This document shows, in pieces, positions 34,799 to 44,465 of a stretch of DNA of 64,000 nt. The notes under the pieces are model-generated. The model saw only the letters and a list, made by a program, of their open reading frames with translations. It did not search any database and was not told the DNA's origin. Origin of the DNA: Dechloromonas aromatica (nom. nud.) (GTDB taxonomy: Bacteria; Pseudomonadota; Gammaproteobacteria; Burkholderiales; Rhodocyclaceae). The stretch covers positions 62,001-126,000 of the forward strand of contig JAFIHA010000048.1 of assembly GCA_017848965.1 (NCBI GenBank), written 5' to 3'. The translations under genes were made by a program, and so were the position numbers. Each line of letters starts with the position of its first letter. The stretch's first letter is position 1.

Positions 34799-35869
34799 AT
34801 GACCACCCTATCCTTGTTCCAGCCTCGCTTCCGGACGCTACGCGCGTTCGCCTTCTGCCTGTCAATCGGCTTTGCCGGCCCGGTACTGGCTGACAACCTG
34901 CCTGACATCCAGCGCTTGATCAAACAGGGACAGCACGCACAGGCCCTGGAAAAGGTCGACCAATATCTGAGCAGCCGGCCCAAAGATGCCCAGGGGCGTT
35001 TCCTCAAGGGGCTGATCCTCACCGAACTGAACCGCCCCGCCGATGCCATCGGCGTCTTCACCAAGCTCTCCGAGGACTATCCGGAGCTGCCCGAACCCTA
35101 CAACAACCTGGCCGTGCTCTACGCCCAGCAGAAGCAGTATGACAAGGCGCGCACCGCCCTGGAAATGGCGATCCGCACTCACCCCTCCTACGCCATCGCC
35201 TACGAGAACCTCGGCGACGTCTATGCCAAGCTGGCCAGCCAGGCCTACGACAAGGCGCTGCAACTCGACGGCGCGAATGCGACCACGCAGAACAAGCTGG
35301 CGCTGATCCGCGACCTGGTCAGCACCTCCGGCAAGGGCAACGTCCGGCCGCCAGTGGTCGCCGCCGCTCCGGCACCGGCGCCCGTTCCGGCCCCGGCGCC
35401 CGCCCCGGTCGCCGCTGCCAAACCGACGCCGACTGCCACCGTCGTTGCCACCACGCCGGGCGCCGCCGCCGCGGCCCCCACCCCGGTCGCAGCCGCCGAA
35501 ACCAAGCGACCGGCCCCGGCCAAGGCAGCCGGCAACGACGACGTGGCGCAGGCCATCGCCTCCTGGGCCCAAGCCTGGTCGCAAAAGGACATGAAGGCCT
35601 ACTTTGCCGCCTACGCCAACAGCTTCGAACCCGGGAAGGGCGCCAGCCGCAAGGCCTGGGAAGCTGAACGCTCGCAGCGGATCGGCGAACGCCCCGGCAA
35701 GATTTCGGTAACTTACGAGGAACCGACGATCAGCGTGGACGGCAACACTGCCACGGCCCGTTTCCGCCAGCACTACAAGGCACCGGGCCTCAACAGTTCG
35801 AGCTGGAAGACGCTGGTGTTCGTTCGCTCCGGTAGCAAGTGGCTGATCCAGGAAGAAAAAGCTCGTTGA
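34799..35869 (+). CDS. Exported TPR protein with C-terminal NTF2-like domain
   Basis: A 356-residue protein with an N-terminal signal sequence (cleavage probably after VLA31). Tetratricopeptide helices run about 33-165 (FLKGLILTELNRPADAIGVF, PYNNLAVLYAQQKQYDKAR). A long Pro/Ala linker (about 180-240) and an NTF2-like domain (about 255-356, SWAQAWSQKDMKAYFAAYA at its start) follow. Start is ATG at 34799; the open frame begins upstream with GTG. The stop overlaps the next start (TGATG), so it is coupled to the L,D-transpeptidase, whose C-terminal domain is of the same type. Probably a periplasmic scaffold partner (inference). Confidence 0.85.
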   Translation: MTTLSLFQPRFRTLRAFAFCLSIGFAGPVLADNLPDIQRLIKQGQHAQALEKVDQYLSSRPKDAQGRFLKGLILTELNRPADAIGVFTKLSEDYPELPEPYNNLAVLYAQQKQYDKARTALEMAIRTHPSYAIAYENLGDVYAKLASQAYDKALQLDGANATTQNKLALIRDLVSTSGKGNVRPPVVAAAPAPAPVPAPAPAPVAAAKPTPTATVVATTPGAAAAAPTPVAAAETKRPAPAKAAGNDDVAQAIASWAQAWSQKDMKAYFAAYANSFEPGKGASRKAWEAERSQRIGERPGKISVTYEEPTISVDGNTATARFRQHYKAPGLNSSSWKTLVFVRSGSKWLIQEEKAR

Positions 35870-37170
35870 TGCGCATACGGAAGTTGTTACTGCCAGGCCT
35901 GACCGGCCTGGCAGTTGTCGTTTCTGCACTGTATTTTTTCCCTCGGGAAAAGCACGCTGACCCGGTCAGTCAAGCAGCAGCACAGAATCCTCCAATATCG
36001 CAGATCTGGCCGGACCACGGCCCTTCTGCGTCATCGCCGCCGCCAGCGCCCGAACTCGTCGATGGCAGCCCGGAGGCTCGTCTCGTCGGCATCTTCCACG
36101 AGATTGAGCAGCGCAACCTGAATCGCGCGCTGGAACTTACCGAAGCCCTGCTGCAGCAACATCCAAACTACCGCTTGGCACATCTGATCAAGGGCGACCT
36201 GCTGCTGGCGCGCACCCGACCGATCGAGAATTTCGGCGCCGCCCAAGGGGCTCCAGCCGAGCGCGTCGCCGACCTGCGCGCCGAGGCGCTCAAACGCCTG
36301 CAAGGCTACCGCGAGAAGCCGGCGGCGAATTCTGTACCCCGCTATCTGGTGCAAATGCGCCCGGACCAACGCTACGCCGTGGTCATCGACACGCAGCGTT
36401 CACGCCTCTACCTCTACGAAAACGACCTGCAAAATGGTGGCCGGCCGCGCTTCGTCGCCGACTACTACGTCACCCAAGGCAAGCTCGGCGCCGACAAGCT
36501 GGCAGAAGGCGACAAGAAGACACCGATCGGCGTCTATCACGTGACCGCCGATCTGTCGCGCCAGAAGTTGCCGGACCTTTACGGCAACGGCGCCTTCCCG
36601 ATCAATTACCCGAACGAATGGGACCGCCGCCAGGGCCGTGGCGGCAGCGGTATCTGGCTGCACGGCACGCAATCCGACACCTTCTCGCGGCCGCCGCTCG
36701 CTTCAGATGGCTGCGTCGTGCTGACCAACCAGGATCTCGACGCCATCCGCAGCAACCTGCAGGTCGGACTGACGCCGGTGATCATCAGCGACAGCATCGA
36801 GTGGCTGTCGCTCGACGACTGGGCCAAGGAGCGTGAAGCCCTCAACCAGACCATCGAGACCTGGCGCGCCGACTGGGAGAGTCGCGACACCGCCCGCTAC
36901 CTGAACCACTATTCGCGCCAGTTCAGCGCCGGCGGCCAGAATTTCGCGCAGTTCGCCGAACAGAAGCGCTCGGTCAACGCTGGCAAGGAATGGATCAAGG
37001 TCCGCCTCGACAATCTTTCGGTGTTCCGCAATCCGGGCAAGGAAGAACTGATCGTCGTCACCTTCGACCAGGATTACCGCAGCAACAACCTCAACAACCG
37101 GATGAAGAAACGCCAGTACTGGGTACGCGAAGGCGGCCGCTGGAAGATCATCTACGAAGGAGCCGCCTGA
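35869..37170 (+). CDS. L,D-transpeptidase (YkuD/ErfK family) with NTF2-like C-terminus
   Basis: A 433-residue periplasmic enzyme with an N-terminal membrane anchor or signal (about 6-24) and a helical region (about 66-150). The YkuD catalytic domain (about 165-305) has H265 in [11 protein letters not shown] and the nucleophile C282 in S279-D-G-C. A C-terminal NTF2-like domain (about 325-433) follows. Family members form 3-3 peptidoglycan cross-links or attach proteins to peptidoglycan. Which reaction this one performs cannot be told. It overlaps the TPR gene by one base and is followed at once by two cyclophilins. Confidence 0.9.
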   Translation: MRIRKLLLPGLTGLAVVVSALYFFPREKHADPVSQAAAQNPPISQIWPDHGPSASSPPPAPELVDGSPEARLVGIFHEIEQRNLNRALELTEALLQQHPNYRLAHLIKGDLLLARTRPIENFGAAQGAPAERVADLRAEALKRLQGYREKPAANSVPRYLVQMRPDQRYAVVIDTQRSRLYLYENDLQNGGRPRFVADYYVTQGKLGADKLAEGDKKTPIGVYHVTADLSRQKLPDLYGNGAFPINYPNEWDRRQGRGGSGIWLHGTQSDTFSRPPLASDGCVVLTNQDLDAIRSNLQVGLTPVIISDSIEWLSLDDWAKEREALNQTIETWRADWESRDTARYLNHYSRQFSAGGQNFAQFAEQKRSVNAGKEWIKVRLDNLSVFRNPGKEELIVVTFDQDYRSNNLNNRMKKRQYWVREGGRWKIIYEGAA

Positions 37171-37171
37171 C

Positions 37172-37732
37172 ATGAAGAAACTGACTGGCATTCTCGCCGC
37201 CCTGACGCTGTGCTCGACGCTCGCCCAGGCCGCCCCAACCCTGGAACTGCAGACCAGCCTCGGCCGCATCGTCGTCGAACTAGACGCCCAGAAGGCACCG
37301 AAGAGCAGCGCCAACTTCCTGCAATATGCGAAGGACGGTTTCTACAACGGCACCGTCTTCCACCGCGTGATCCCCGGCTTCATGATTCAGGGCGGCGGCT
37401 TCGACGCTGGCATGTCGCAGAAAGCTACCCGCGCGCCGATCGAGAACGAGGCGAAGAACGGTCTCAGGAACCGCCGCGGCACGCTGGCCATGGCCCGTAC
37501 CATGGACCCACACTCGGCGACCGCGCAGTTCTTCATCAACCACGCCGACAATGCCCCGCTCGACTACCCGGGCAACGATGGCTGGGGCTATGCCGTCTTC
37601 GGCAAGGTCACCGAGGGCATGGACGTGGTCGACAAGATCGCCAGCCAGCCCACCACCAGCAAGGGCTTCCACCAGGACGTGCCGCGCACGCCGGTGGTCA
37701 TCCAGAACGTCAAGATTCTCTCCGAAAAATAA
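37172..37732 (+). CDS. Peptidyl-prolyl cis-trans isomerase, cyclophilin type, exported
   Basis: A 186-residue cyclophilin with a cleavable signal peptide ([20 protein letters not shown]), hence periplasmic (PpiA-like). The core has [35 protein letters not shown] and a C-terminal [15 protein letters not shown]. It starts 1 base after the transpeptidase stop and is followed 11 bases later by a cytoplasmic paralogue. The two probably arose by duplication. Confidence 0.94.
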   Translation: MKKLTGILAALTLCSTLAQAAPTLELQTSLGRIVVELDAQKAPKSSANFLQYAKDGFYNGTVFHRVIPGFMIQGGGFDAGMSQKATRAPIENEAKNGLRNRRGTLAMARTMDPHSATAQFFINHADNAPLDYPGNDGWGYAVFGKVTEGMDVVDKIASQPTTSKGFHQDVPRTPVVIQNVKILSEK

Positions 37733-37743
37733 GGAACTCCCCC

Positions 37744-38235
37744 ATGATCAAGCTCACCACCAACTTCGGCGTTATCAGCCTCGAACTCGACGCCGAGAAG
37801 GCGCCGAAAACCGTCGAGAACTTCATTGCCTACGTCGAAGCCGGGCATTACGACAACACCGTCTTCCACCGCGTGATCAAGAACTTCATGATCCAGGGCG
37901 GCGGCATGGAACCGGGCATGAAGCAGAAGGACACTCGCGCGCCGATCGAGAACGAGGCCGCCAACGGCCTGAAGAACGTCCGCGGCAGCATCGCCATGGC
38001 GCGCACCAGCGACCCGCACTCGGCCACTGCCCAGTTCTTCATCAACACCGTCGACAACGACTTCCTCGACTTCAAGGCACCGTCCGGCCAGGGCTGGGGC
38101 TACTGTGTCTTCGGCCAGGTCGTCGAAGGCATGGACGTGGTCGACAAGATCCGCGCCGTGCGCACCGGCAACAAGGGCTTCCACCAGGACGTGCCGGTCG
38201 AGGACGTGATCATCGAAAAAGCGGAAGTGGTTTGA
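37744..38235 (+). CDS. ppiB: Peptidyl-prolyl cis-trans isomerase B (cytoplasmic cyclophilin)
   Basis: A 163-residue cyclophilin without signal peptide. The catalytic region is [19 protein letters not shown] and [20 protein letters not shown]. It is closely similar to the exported cyclophilin just upstream. The stop codon overlaps the TTG start of lpxH, so those two are coupled. The ppiB-lpxH pairing is common in proteobacteria. Confidence 0.96.
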   Translation: MIKLTTNFGVISLELDAEKAPKTVENFIAYVEAGHYDNTVFHRVIKNFMIQGGGMEPGMKQKDTRAPIENEAANGLKNVRGSIAMARTSDPHSATAQFFINTVDNDFLDFKAPSGQGWGYCVFGQVVEGMDVVDKIRAVRTGNKGFHQDVPVEDVIIEKAEVV

Positions 38236-38966
38236 TCCTCTTCGTCGCCGACCTCCACCTGTCGCCCCGCACGCCCGGGGCGACAGCGCTGTTTCTCGAT
38301 TTCCTCGCCGGGCGCGCCCGCCAGGCCTCAGCCTTGTACATTCTTGGCGACCTGTTCGAGACCTGGATCGGTGACGACGACATCGCCTCGCCCGATCATG
38401 CCGCGATCGTCGCCGCCTTGCGTGCCGCCAGCGATGCTGGCCTCGCCATCAGCATCATGCACGGCAACCGCGACTTCCTGCTCGGCGACGCCTTCGCCGC
38501 CGCTGCTGGCGTCCGCCTGATCAGCGAACCGTATATCCTGTCCACCGCCGAATGGCAGTTCGTGCTCGCCCACGGCGATGCGCTCTGCCTCGACGACGCC
38601 GAGTACATGCGCTTCCGCGCCGAGGTCCGGACGCCGGCCTGGCACAGCGCCTTCCTCGCCCGGCCGCTGGCCGAACGGCGGGCCATCGCCGACGGCATGC
38701 GCGCCGCCAGCGAAGCCAGCCAGCGCCAGCGCGACACGCCCTACAGCGACCTCCAGCCGGCAGCCACCGAGGACTTCCTGCGCCAGCACGGCTACGCCAC
38801 CTTCATCCACGGCCACACGCACCAGCCGGCTACCCACGAGCACATCGTCGACGGCATCCACGTCGAGCGCTGGGTACTCGCCGACTGGCACGAGGACCGC
38901 GGCGAATGCCTGGTCTGGGACGGCGAGGCGCTACACCGCGAAGTCCTGCTCCCGGCCGCCCGATGA
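38232..38966 (+). CDS. lpxH: UDP-2,3-diacylglucosamine diphosphatase
   Basis: Hydrolyses UDP-2,3-diacylglucosamine to lipid X in lipid A synthesis. The product is 244 residues as read from TTG at 38232, which shares TTGA with the ppiB stop. No ATG or GTG fits in frame, and the catalytic motif follows directly: D7-L-H9. The metallophosphatase ligands continue with [30 protein letters not shown] and HGHTHQPA. It overlaps recQ by 4 bases (ATGA). Confidence 0.95.
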   Translation: MILFVADLHLSPRTPGATALFLDFLAGRARQASALYILGDLFETWIGDDDIASPDHAAIVAALRAASDAGLAISIMHGNRDFLLGDAFAAAAGVRLISEPYILSTAEWQFVLAHGDALCLDDAEYMRFRAEVRTPAWHSAFLARPLAERRAIADGMRAASEASQRQRDTPYSDLQPAATEDFLRQHGYATFIHGHTHQPATHEHIVDGIHVERWVLADWHEDRGECLVWDGEALHREVLLPAAR

Positions 38967-40792
38967 AGCAGAACGGCAACGCCCTCGACATCCTGCGCGA
39001 TGTCTTCGGCTACCCCGCCTTCCGCGGCGAACAGGCGGAGATCATCGCCCACGTCGCCGGCGGCGGCGACGCCCTGGTGCTGATGCCGACCGGCGGCGGC
39101 AAGAGCCTCTGCTACCAGATTCCGGCGCTGCTGCGCCCGGGGTGCGCGATCGTCGTCTCGCCGCTGATCGCGCTGATGCAGGACCAGGTCGACGCGCTGA
39201 CCCAGCTCGGCGTGCGTGCCGCCGTACTCAACTCGACGCTCGACCGGCGTGAAGCGCAGGCGGTCGAACAAGCGATCTTCGCCGGCCAGCTCGACCTCGT
39301 CTACAGCGCCCCCGAACGGCTGATGCTCGACCGCACGCTGGCCATGTTCGACGCCCTCTACGAAGCCGGCAAGCTCGCCCTGTTCGCCATCGACGAGGCG
39401 CACTGCGTGTCGCAATGGGGGCACGATTTCCGCCCGGAATACCTGCAGTTGTCGGCGCTGCACGAACGCTACCCACGGGTGCCGCGCATCGCGCTGACCG
39501 CCACCGCCGACCGGGCGACGCAGAACGAGATGCTGCAGCGCCTGGGCCTGGGCGAAGCGCGCGTCTTCCTGTCCAGCTTCGACCGCCCGAACATCCGCTA
39601 CACCGTCGTCGAAAAGGACAACGCCCGCCAGCAGCTGCTCGGCTTCCTTGGCGGGCGCCAAGGCCAGGCCGGCATCGTCTACTGCCTGTCGCGCAAGAAG
39701 GTCGAGGAAACCGCCGCCTGGCTGTCGACTCAAGGCTACCCGGCGCTGCCCTACCACGCCGGCCTGCCGGCCGACGAGCGCGCTGCCAACCAGCGCCGCT
39801 TCCTGCGCGAGGACGGCCTGGTCATGTGCGCGACGATCGCCTTCGGCATGGGTATCGACAAGCCCGACGTGCGCTTTGTTGCCCACCTGGATCTGCCCAA
39901 GAGCATCGAGGCCTACTACCAGGAAACCGGCCGCGCCGGCCGCGACGGCGAGCCGTCGGAAGCCTGGATGGCCTACGGCATGCAGGACGTCGCCCTGCAG
40001 CACGCGCGCATCGCCGAATCGGGCGCCGGCGAAGGCCAGAAAATCCTCGAATCGCAACGCCTGACCGCCCTGCTCGCCTACTGCGAGGCGCCGCGCTGCC
40101 GGCGCCAGGTGCTGCTCAATTATTTCGGCGAAGAGCGTCAGCCCTGCGGCAACTGCGACGTCTGCGCCGAACCGCCGGAACTGTGGGACGGTACGCAGGC
40201 GGCGCAGAAGGCGCTGTCGGCGATCTACCGCACCGGCATGCGCTTCGGCGTCAGCCACCTGATCGACGTGCTGCGCGGCAAGACCAGCGACAAGATGCGC
40301 CAGTGGGGCCACGACCGCCTGCCTACCTTCGGCGTCGGCGGCGAACTCGACGAACGCGAATGGAAGAGCGTCTTTCGCCAGCTCGCCGCCGCCGGCCTGG
40401 TCCATGTCGACATGACCGAGCACGGCGCCCTGCAACTGACCGAAGCGGCGCGCGAAGTGCTCAAGGGGCAGCGCAGCGTGCAACTGCGCCGGCCAACCAG
40501 GAAACGCAGCGCGCCGAGCAAGACCAGCCGCGCCCCAGTGGTCGACCTGGCGCCGGCCGACGCCGCGCTGTTCCAGCGCCTGCGCCAGTGGCGCGCCGAC
40601 ACCGCGCGCGAACAGGGCGTGCCGGCCTACGTCATCCTGCACGACAAGACCCTGCGCGAACTCGCCGAATGCCGCCCGGTCAGCCATGGCCTGCTCGCCG
40701 GCATCACCGGCATGGGCAGCGCCAAGATCGAGCACTACGGCGAGGAACTCCTGCAACTGATCCGCGACGAGGCCCGCCATGAAGCATCCTGA
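38963..40792 (+). CDS. recQ: ATP-dependent DNA helicase RecQ
   Basis: 3'-5' superfamily 2 helicase for recombination and fork repair. The product is 609 residues: Walker [13 protein letters not shown] near residue 45, the DEAH box, ETGRAGRDG in motif VI, and a zinc-binding region ([17 protein letters not shown] ... CGNCDVC). A winged-helix RQC domain and a C-terminal HRDC domain (about 530-605) follow. Start ATG is at 38963. The stop lies 14 bases inside the next gene. Confidence 0.98.
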   Translation: MKQNGNALDILRDVFGYPAFRGEQAEIIAHVAGGGDALVLMPTGGGKSLCYQIPALLRPGCAIVVSPLIALMQDQVDALTQLGVRAAVLNSTLDRREAQAVEQAIFAGQLDLVYSAPERLMLDRTLAMFDALYEAGKLALFAIDEAHCVSQWGHDFRPEYLQLSALHERYPRVPRIALTATADRATQNEMLQRLGLGEARVFLSSFDRPNIRYTVVEKDNARQQLLGFLGGRQGQAGIVYCLSRKKVEETAAWLSTQGYPALPYHAGLPADERAANQRRFLREDGLVMCATIAFGMGIDKPDVRFVAHLDLPKSIEAYYQETGRAGRDGEPSEAWMAYGMQDVALQHARIAESGAGEGQKILESQRLTALLAYCEAPRCRRQVLLNYFGEERQPCGNCDVCAEPPELWDGTQAAQKALSAIYRTGMRFGVSHLIDVLRGKTSDKMRQWGHDRLPTFGVGGELDEREWKSVFRQLAAAGLVHVDMTEHGALQLTEAAREVLKGQRSVQLRRPTRKRSAPSKTSRAPVVDLAPADAALFQRLRQWRADTAREQGVPAYVILHDKTLRELAECRPVSHGLLAGITGMGSAKIEHYGEELLQLIRDEARHEAS

Positions 40793-41396
40793 CCGTCTGA
40801 CCGCGATCCTCGGCGGCATCGTCATCGCCGCCCTGGTCGTTTCCGGCATCGCCCCCTACGACCGCGCCACCTGGCTGATGGAAGTGGCGCCGGTGCTGCT
40901 CGCCCTGCCGTTGCTCTGGCTGACCCGGCGCAGCTTTCCGCTCACCGCGCTGCTCTACGTGCTGATCACCATCCACGCCCTGGTGCTGATCGGCGGCGGC
41001 GCCTACACCTACGCCCGGGTACCGTTCGGCTTCTGGCTGCAGGACCTGCTCGGCACGACGCGCAATCCCTACGACAAGGTCGGCCATTTCCTGCAGGGTT
41101 TCGTGCCGGCACTGGTCGCCCGCGAAATCCTGCTGCGCGGCGACTGGGTGCGCGGCGCGAAAATGACCGGCTTCCTCTGCGTCTGCATCGCGCTGGCAAT
41201 CAGTGCCTGCTACGAGCTGATCGAATGGGCGGCGGCGCTGGCCATGGGCCAGGGCGCCGACGAATTCCTCGGCACCCAGGGCGACCCCTGGGACACCCAG
41301 TCCGACATGTTCCTCGCGCTGCTCGGCGCGATCGCCGCGCTGCTCCTGCTCTCCGGCTGGCACAACCGCCAGTTGCACCGGCTGCGGCGCGGCTGA
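40779..41396 (+). CDS. DUF2238 (YjdF-type) inner membrane protein
   Basis: A 205-residue protein with about six predicted membrane helices. The family core [60 protein letters not shown] is present in pieces; conserved acidic and His residues lie in these loops. Function is unknown. Its start overlaps the end of recQ by 14 bases. It converges on the acyl-CoA ligase gene with a 9-base gap and no visible terminator. Confidence 0.85.
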   Translation: MKHPDRLTAILGGIVIAALVVSGIAPYDRATWLMEVAPVLLALPLLWLTRRSFPLTALLYVLITIHALVLIGGGAYTYARVPFGFWLQDLLGTTRNPYDKVGHFLQGFVPALVAREILLRGDWVRGAKMTGFLCVCIALAISACYELIEWAAALAMGQGADEFLGTQGDPWDTQSDMFLALLGAIAALLLLSGWHNRQLHRLRRG

Positions 41397-41405
41397 GCGG
41401 CTGCC

Positions 41406-43064
41406 TCAGAGGCAGAGCGCGTCGGGGTCGGCGCGCATCAGGCGCTTGTTCATCTTGCCGACGCTGGTCTTGACCAGCGTCTTGACGAAGCGTACCTGCA
41501 GCAGCACGCCGTAACGCGAAACGCCGGCCGCCTCGATGGCATGCGCGGCATAGTTGCGCAAGGCGTGCTCGCTGACCTGGCCGACGAACTCCGGCTTCAA
41601 CAGCACCAGCGCCAGCGGCCGCTCGCCCCACTTGTCGTCGGCCACGCCGATCACTGCCACCTCCTGCACCGCCTCGTGCTTGGCGACGATGTCCTCGAGT
41701 TGCAGCGACGAGGTCCACTCGCCGCCGGTCTTGATCACGTCCTTGATCCGGTCGGTGACCTTGAGATAGCCGGCGGCGTCGATGTTGCCGATGTCGGCGG
41801 TATGCAGATAGCCGCCCGCCCACAGTTCCTCGGACGCCTCGGGCGCATGCAGGTAGCCCTGGGTCAGCCAGGGCGAGCGGACGACCACCTCGCCGGTGGC
41901 CTTGCCGTCGTGGGCGACGTCGCGCATCTGCGCATCGACGATGCGCAGGTCGACCAGCGGCAAGGGGCGGCCGGTCTTGGCACGGATCACCGCCTGCTCG
42001 GCTGGCGACTTTTCCAGGTCGGCGGTGGTCAGGTGAGCCAGCGTCAGCACCGGGCAGGTTTCCGACATTCCGTAACCGGTGAACAGGTCGATGCCGCGAG
42101 CCAGCGCGGCGCCGGCCATGGCTTCCGGCATCGCCGCACCGCCGATGACCAGCTTCCAGCCGGAGAAATCGGTTTTCGCCGCCACCGGATGGCCGAACAC
42201 CATGTGCAGGATGGTTGGCACGCAATGTGAAAAGCTGACCCCCTCCTCCTCGACCAGGCGGCAGATCACATCCGGCTGGTAGCGGCCGGGATAGACCTGC
42301 TTGAGCCCGAGCATCGTCGCCAGATAGGGGAAGCCCCAGGCGTGGACGTGGAACATCGGCGTCAGCGGCATGTACACGTCTTCGCGGTGCAGGCGCCCCT
42401 GGCCGGCCGCGTTGCCGGTGCCGCTGGCGATGCCGAGCGTGTGCAGGACCAGTTGCCGGTGGCTGAAATAGACGCCCTTCGGGTTGCCGGTCGTGCCGGT
42501 GGTGTAGAAGGTCGTCGCCTGCGCGTTCTCGTCGAAATCCGGAAAGTCGTAATTGGCTTCCGCGGCGGCCAGCATCGCCTCGTACTCGCCGGCGGCGACC
42601 ACCGGCGACGCCGGCAGCACCGCCTCGTCGCTGATCAGGATGAAGGCACGCACGCTTTCCAGGCGGCCGGCGATCTCGGCGAGGATGGGGAAGAACTCGC
42701 TATTGACCATGACCACGTCAGCCCGCGCGTGGTTCAGCGTGTACAGAATCTGTTCCGGACTGAGGCGGACATTGACCGTCTGCAGCACGGCGCCCATCAT
42801 CGGCACCGCGAAGAAGCTCTCCAGGTAACGATGACTGTCCCAGTCCATCATCGCCACCGTATGGCCGGCCTCGACGCCGAGCGAGGAGAGCACGTTGGCC
42901 AGGCGGCCGATACGCTGGCGCAGCTCGCGGTAGGTGTAGCGCAGCCGGCCCTGGTAGGTGATTTCCTGGTCTGGCACCGTGGCCAGCGGCGTCAGCAGCA
43001 ACTGCTTGATCAGCAGCGGATATTGATAGGCCGACGGCGTCGCCCCGACGATTTTTACCGGCAT
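41406..43064 (-). CDS. AMP-dependent acyl-CoA ligase (fatty-acid or methylthiopropionate type)
   Basis: Activates a carboxylic acid to its CoA thioester through an acyl-adenylate. The product is 552 residues: the phosphate loop YTTGTTGNPKGVYFSH, FHVHAWGFPY, the adenylate motif YGMSETCP, DIGNIDAAGYLKVTDRIKD, and the C-terminal catalytic Lys in SVGKMNKR. It resembles medium/long-chain and DmdB-type ligases; substrate cannot be fixed. ATG at 43064 is preceded by GGGAGAG. An inverted repeat sits just upstream. Confidence 0.92.
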   Translation of the reverse strand: MPVKIVGATPSAYQYPLLIKQLLLTPLATVPDQEITYQGRLRYTYRELRQRIGRLANVLSSLGVEAGHTVAMMDWDSHRYLESFFAVPMMGAVLQTVNVRLSPEQILYTLNHARADVVMVNSEFFPILAEIAGRLESVRAFILISDEAVLPASPVVAAGEYEAMLAAAEANYDFPDFDENAQATTFYTTGTTGNPKGVYFSHRQLVLHTLGIASGTGNAAGQGRLHREDVYMPLTPMFHVHAWGFPYLATMLGLKQVYPGRYQPDVICRLVEEEGVSFSHCVPTILHMVFGHPVAAKTDFSGWKLVIGGAAMPEAMAGAALARGIDLFTGYGMSETCPVLTLAHLTTADLEKSPAEQAVIRAKTGRPLPLVDLRIVDAQMRDVAHDGKATGEVVVRSPWLTQGYLHAPEASEELWAGGYLHTADIGNIDAAGYLKVTDRIKDVIKTGGEWTSSLQLEDIVAKHEAVQEVAVIGVADDKWGERPLALVLLKPEFVGQVSEHALRNYAAHAIEAAGVSRYGVLLQVRFVKTLVKTSVGKMNKRLMRADPDALCL

Positions 43065-43074
43065 CTGGTTCTCT

Positions 43075-43110
43075 CCCTGAAACACTGTTCTTTACCGCTG
43101 TATTTCAGGG
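43075..43110 (-). promoter_or_regulatory. Inverted repeat upstream of the acyl-CoA ligase
   Basis: CCCTGAAA (43075-43082) and TTTCAGGG (43103-43110) form a perfect 8-bp inverted repeat with a 20-base centre, beginning 11 bases before the ligase ATG. One arm adjoins the ribosome-binding site GGGAG. It could be a repressor operator or a leader hairpin that masks the site. Confidence 0.4.
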
Positions 43111-43137
43111 ATTTTACGCCTGCCGGCGGCGCCCCGC

Positions 43138-44412
43138 TCAGCGGTGGCGGCTACCGCTGCGATGTTGTTGCGGCCCGCCGGGTTTTTTCGCGGCTTTCGC
43201 CGGTGCCCGCGCCGGCTGCGCCGAACGTCCGCCGCGCGGCGGTTGCGGCGGCCGCGGTGCGGCATGCGCCGCCGGCTCGAAACCTTCGATGACGACGCGC
43301 TCGAGATTACGCTTGATCAGCTTCTCGATGTCCTTCAGTTGCGGCCGCTCGTCGTGGCAGACCAGCGAGATCGCCTCGCCTTCCATGCCGGCGCGGCCGG
43401 TGCGGCCGATGCGGTGCACATAGTCCTCGGGCACGTTGGGCAGTTCGTAGTTGATCACGTAGGGCAAGGCGTCGATGTCGATGCCGCGTGCCGCGATGTC
43501 GGTGGCGACCAGCGCCGCCAGCTTGCCTTCCTTGAATTCGCCGAGGACGCGGGTGCGCGCGCCCTGCGACTTGTCGCCATGGATCGCCGCCGCCTTGATG
43601 CCGGCCTTGTCCAGTGCCCGCGCCAGAGCATCGGCGCCATGCTTGGTGCGGGCGAAGACCAGTACCTGATGCAGGCTGCGCGTCTCGAACAGGTGCTTGA
43701 GCAAGTCCTTCTTCTGCTCGCGGTTGCATTCGATGACCCGCTGCGCCACCGTTTCCGCCGCCGTGTTGCGCGGCGCCACATCGACCGACACCGGCTGGTG
43801 CAGCAGGCCGCCCGCCAGTTCGCGGATTTCCGGCGAGAAGGTGGCGGAGAAGAGCAGGTTCTGCCGCTGCTTGGGGAGCAGCGCGATGATCTTGCGGATG
43901 TCGCGGATGAAGCCCATGTCGAGCATGCGGTCGGCTTCGTCGAGGACGAAGATCTCGATGTGGCCGAGGTCGACGGTCTTCTGCTGGACGTGGTCGAGGA
44001 GCCGGCCCGGCGTCGCCACCAGGATGTCGACACCGCGGCGCAAGCCGGCGATCTGCGGGTTGATGCCGACACCGCCGAAAACGGCCAGCGAGTTGATCGG
44101 CAGGTGCTTGCCGTAAGTGCGTACGCTTTCCTCGACCTGGATCGCCAGTTCGCGGGTCGGCGTCAGCACCAGCACGCGCGGCGTGCGGGCGACGCGGCTG
44201 AGACGGTCGTTGGCGCCGGACGACAGACGCTGCAGGATGGGCAGGGTGAAGCCGGCGGTCTTGCCGGTGCCGGTCTGCGCCGTGGCCATCAGGTCGTGGC
44301 CGGCGAGCACGGCGGGAATCGCCTGCTGCTGGATCGGCGTCGGGGTGTCGTAGCCCTGTTCGGCAACGGCGCGTTGAATGTCGGCGCAAAGGCCGAGTTC
44401 GGAAAACTGCAT
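43138..44412 (-). CDS. DEAD-box RNA helicase (RhlE type)
   Basis: The product is 424 residues from ATG at 44412 ([16 protein letters not shown]). The Q motif, Walker [17 protein letters not shown], the DEAD box in [36 protein letters not shown] and [10 protein letters not shown] are in order. The C-terminal tail (about 380-424) is basic and disordered, rich in Pro, Ala, Gly and Arg, as in RhlE. RhlE-type helicases act in ribosome assembly and RNA turnover. It lies between the HD-GYP gene and the ligase. Confidence 0.94.
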   Translation of the reverse strand: MQFSELGLCADIQRAVAEQGYDTPTPIQQQAIPAVLAGHDLMATAQTGTGKTAGFTLPILQRLSSGANDRLSRVARTPRVLVLTPTRELAIQVEESVRTYGKHLPINSLAVFGGVGINPQIAGLRRGVDILVATPGRLLDHVQQKTVDLGHIEIFVLDEADRMLDMGFIRDIRKIIALLPKQRQNLLFSATFSPEIRELAGGLLHQPVSVDVAPRNTAAETVAQRVIECNREQKKDLLKHLFETRSLHQVLVFARTKHGADALARALDKAGIKAAAIHGDKSQGARTRVLGEFKEGKLAALVATDIAARGIDIDALPYVINYELPNVPEDYVHRIGRTGRAGMEGEAISLVCHDERPQLKDIEKLIKRNLERVVIEGFEPAAHAAPRPPQPPRGGRSAQPARAPAKAAKKPGGPQQHRSGSRHR

Positions 44413-44438
44413 GGGGAAAACTCCGGAAAATTGCCTTC

Positions 44439-44455
44439 GGGCACCGGCGGCGCCC
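44439..44455 (-). terminator. Weak terminator-like hairpin behind the HD-GYP gene
   Basis: On the minus strand GGGCGCC pairs with GGTGCCC (one G-U) around a GCC loop. The U-tract (AATTTTCC) begins 7 bases further on. Plausible only as a weak terminator before the helicase gene. Confidence 0.35.
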
Positions 44456-44465
44456 AGGCTGAAGG

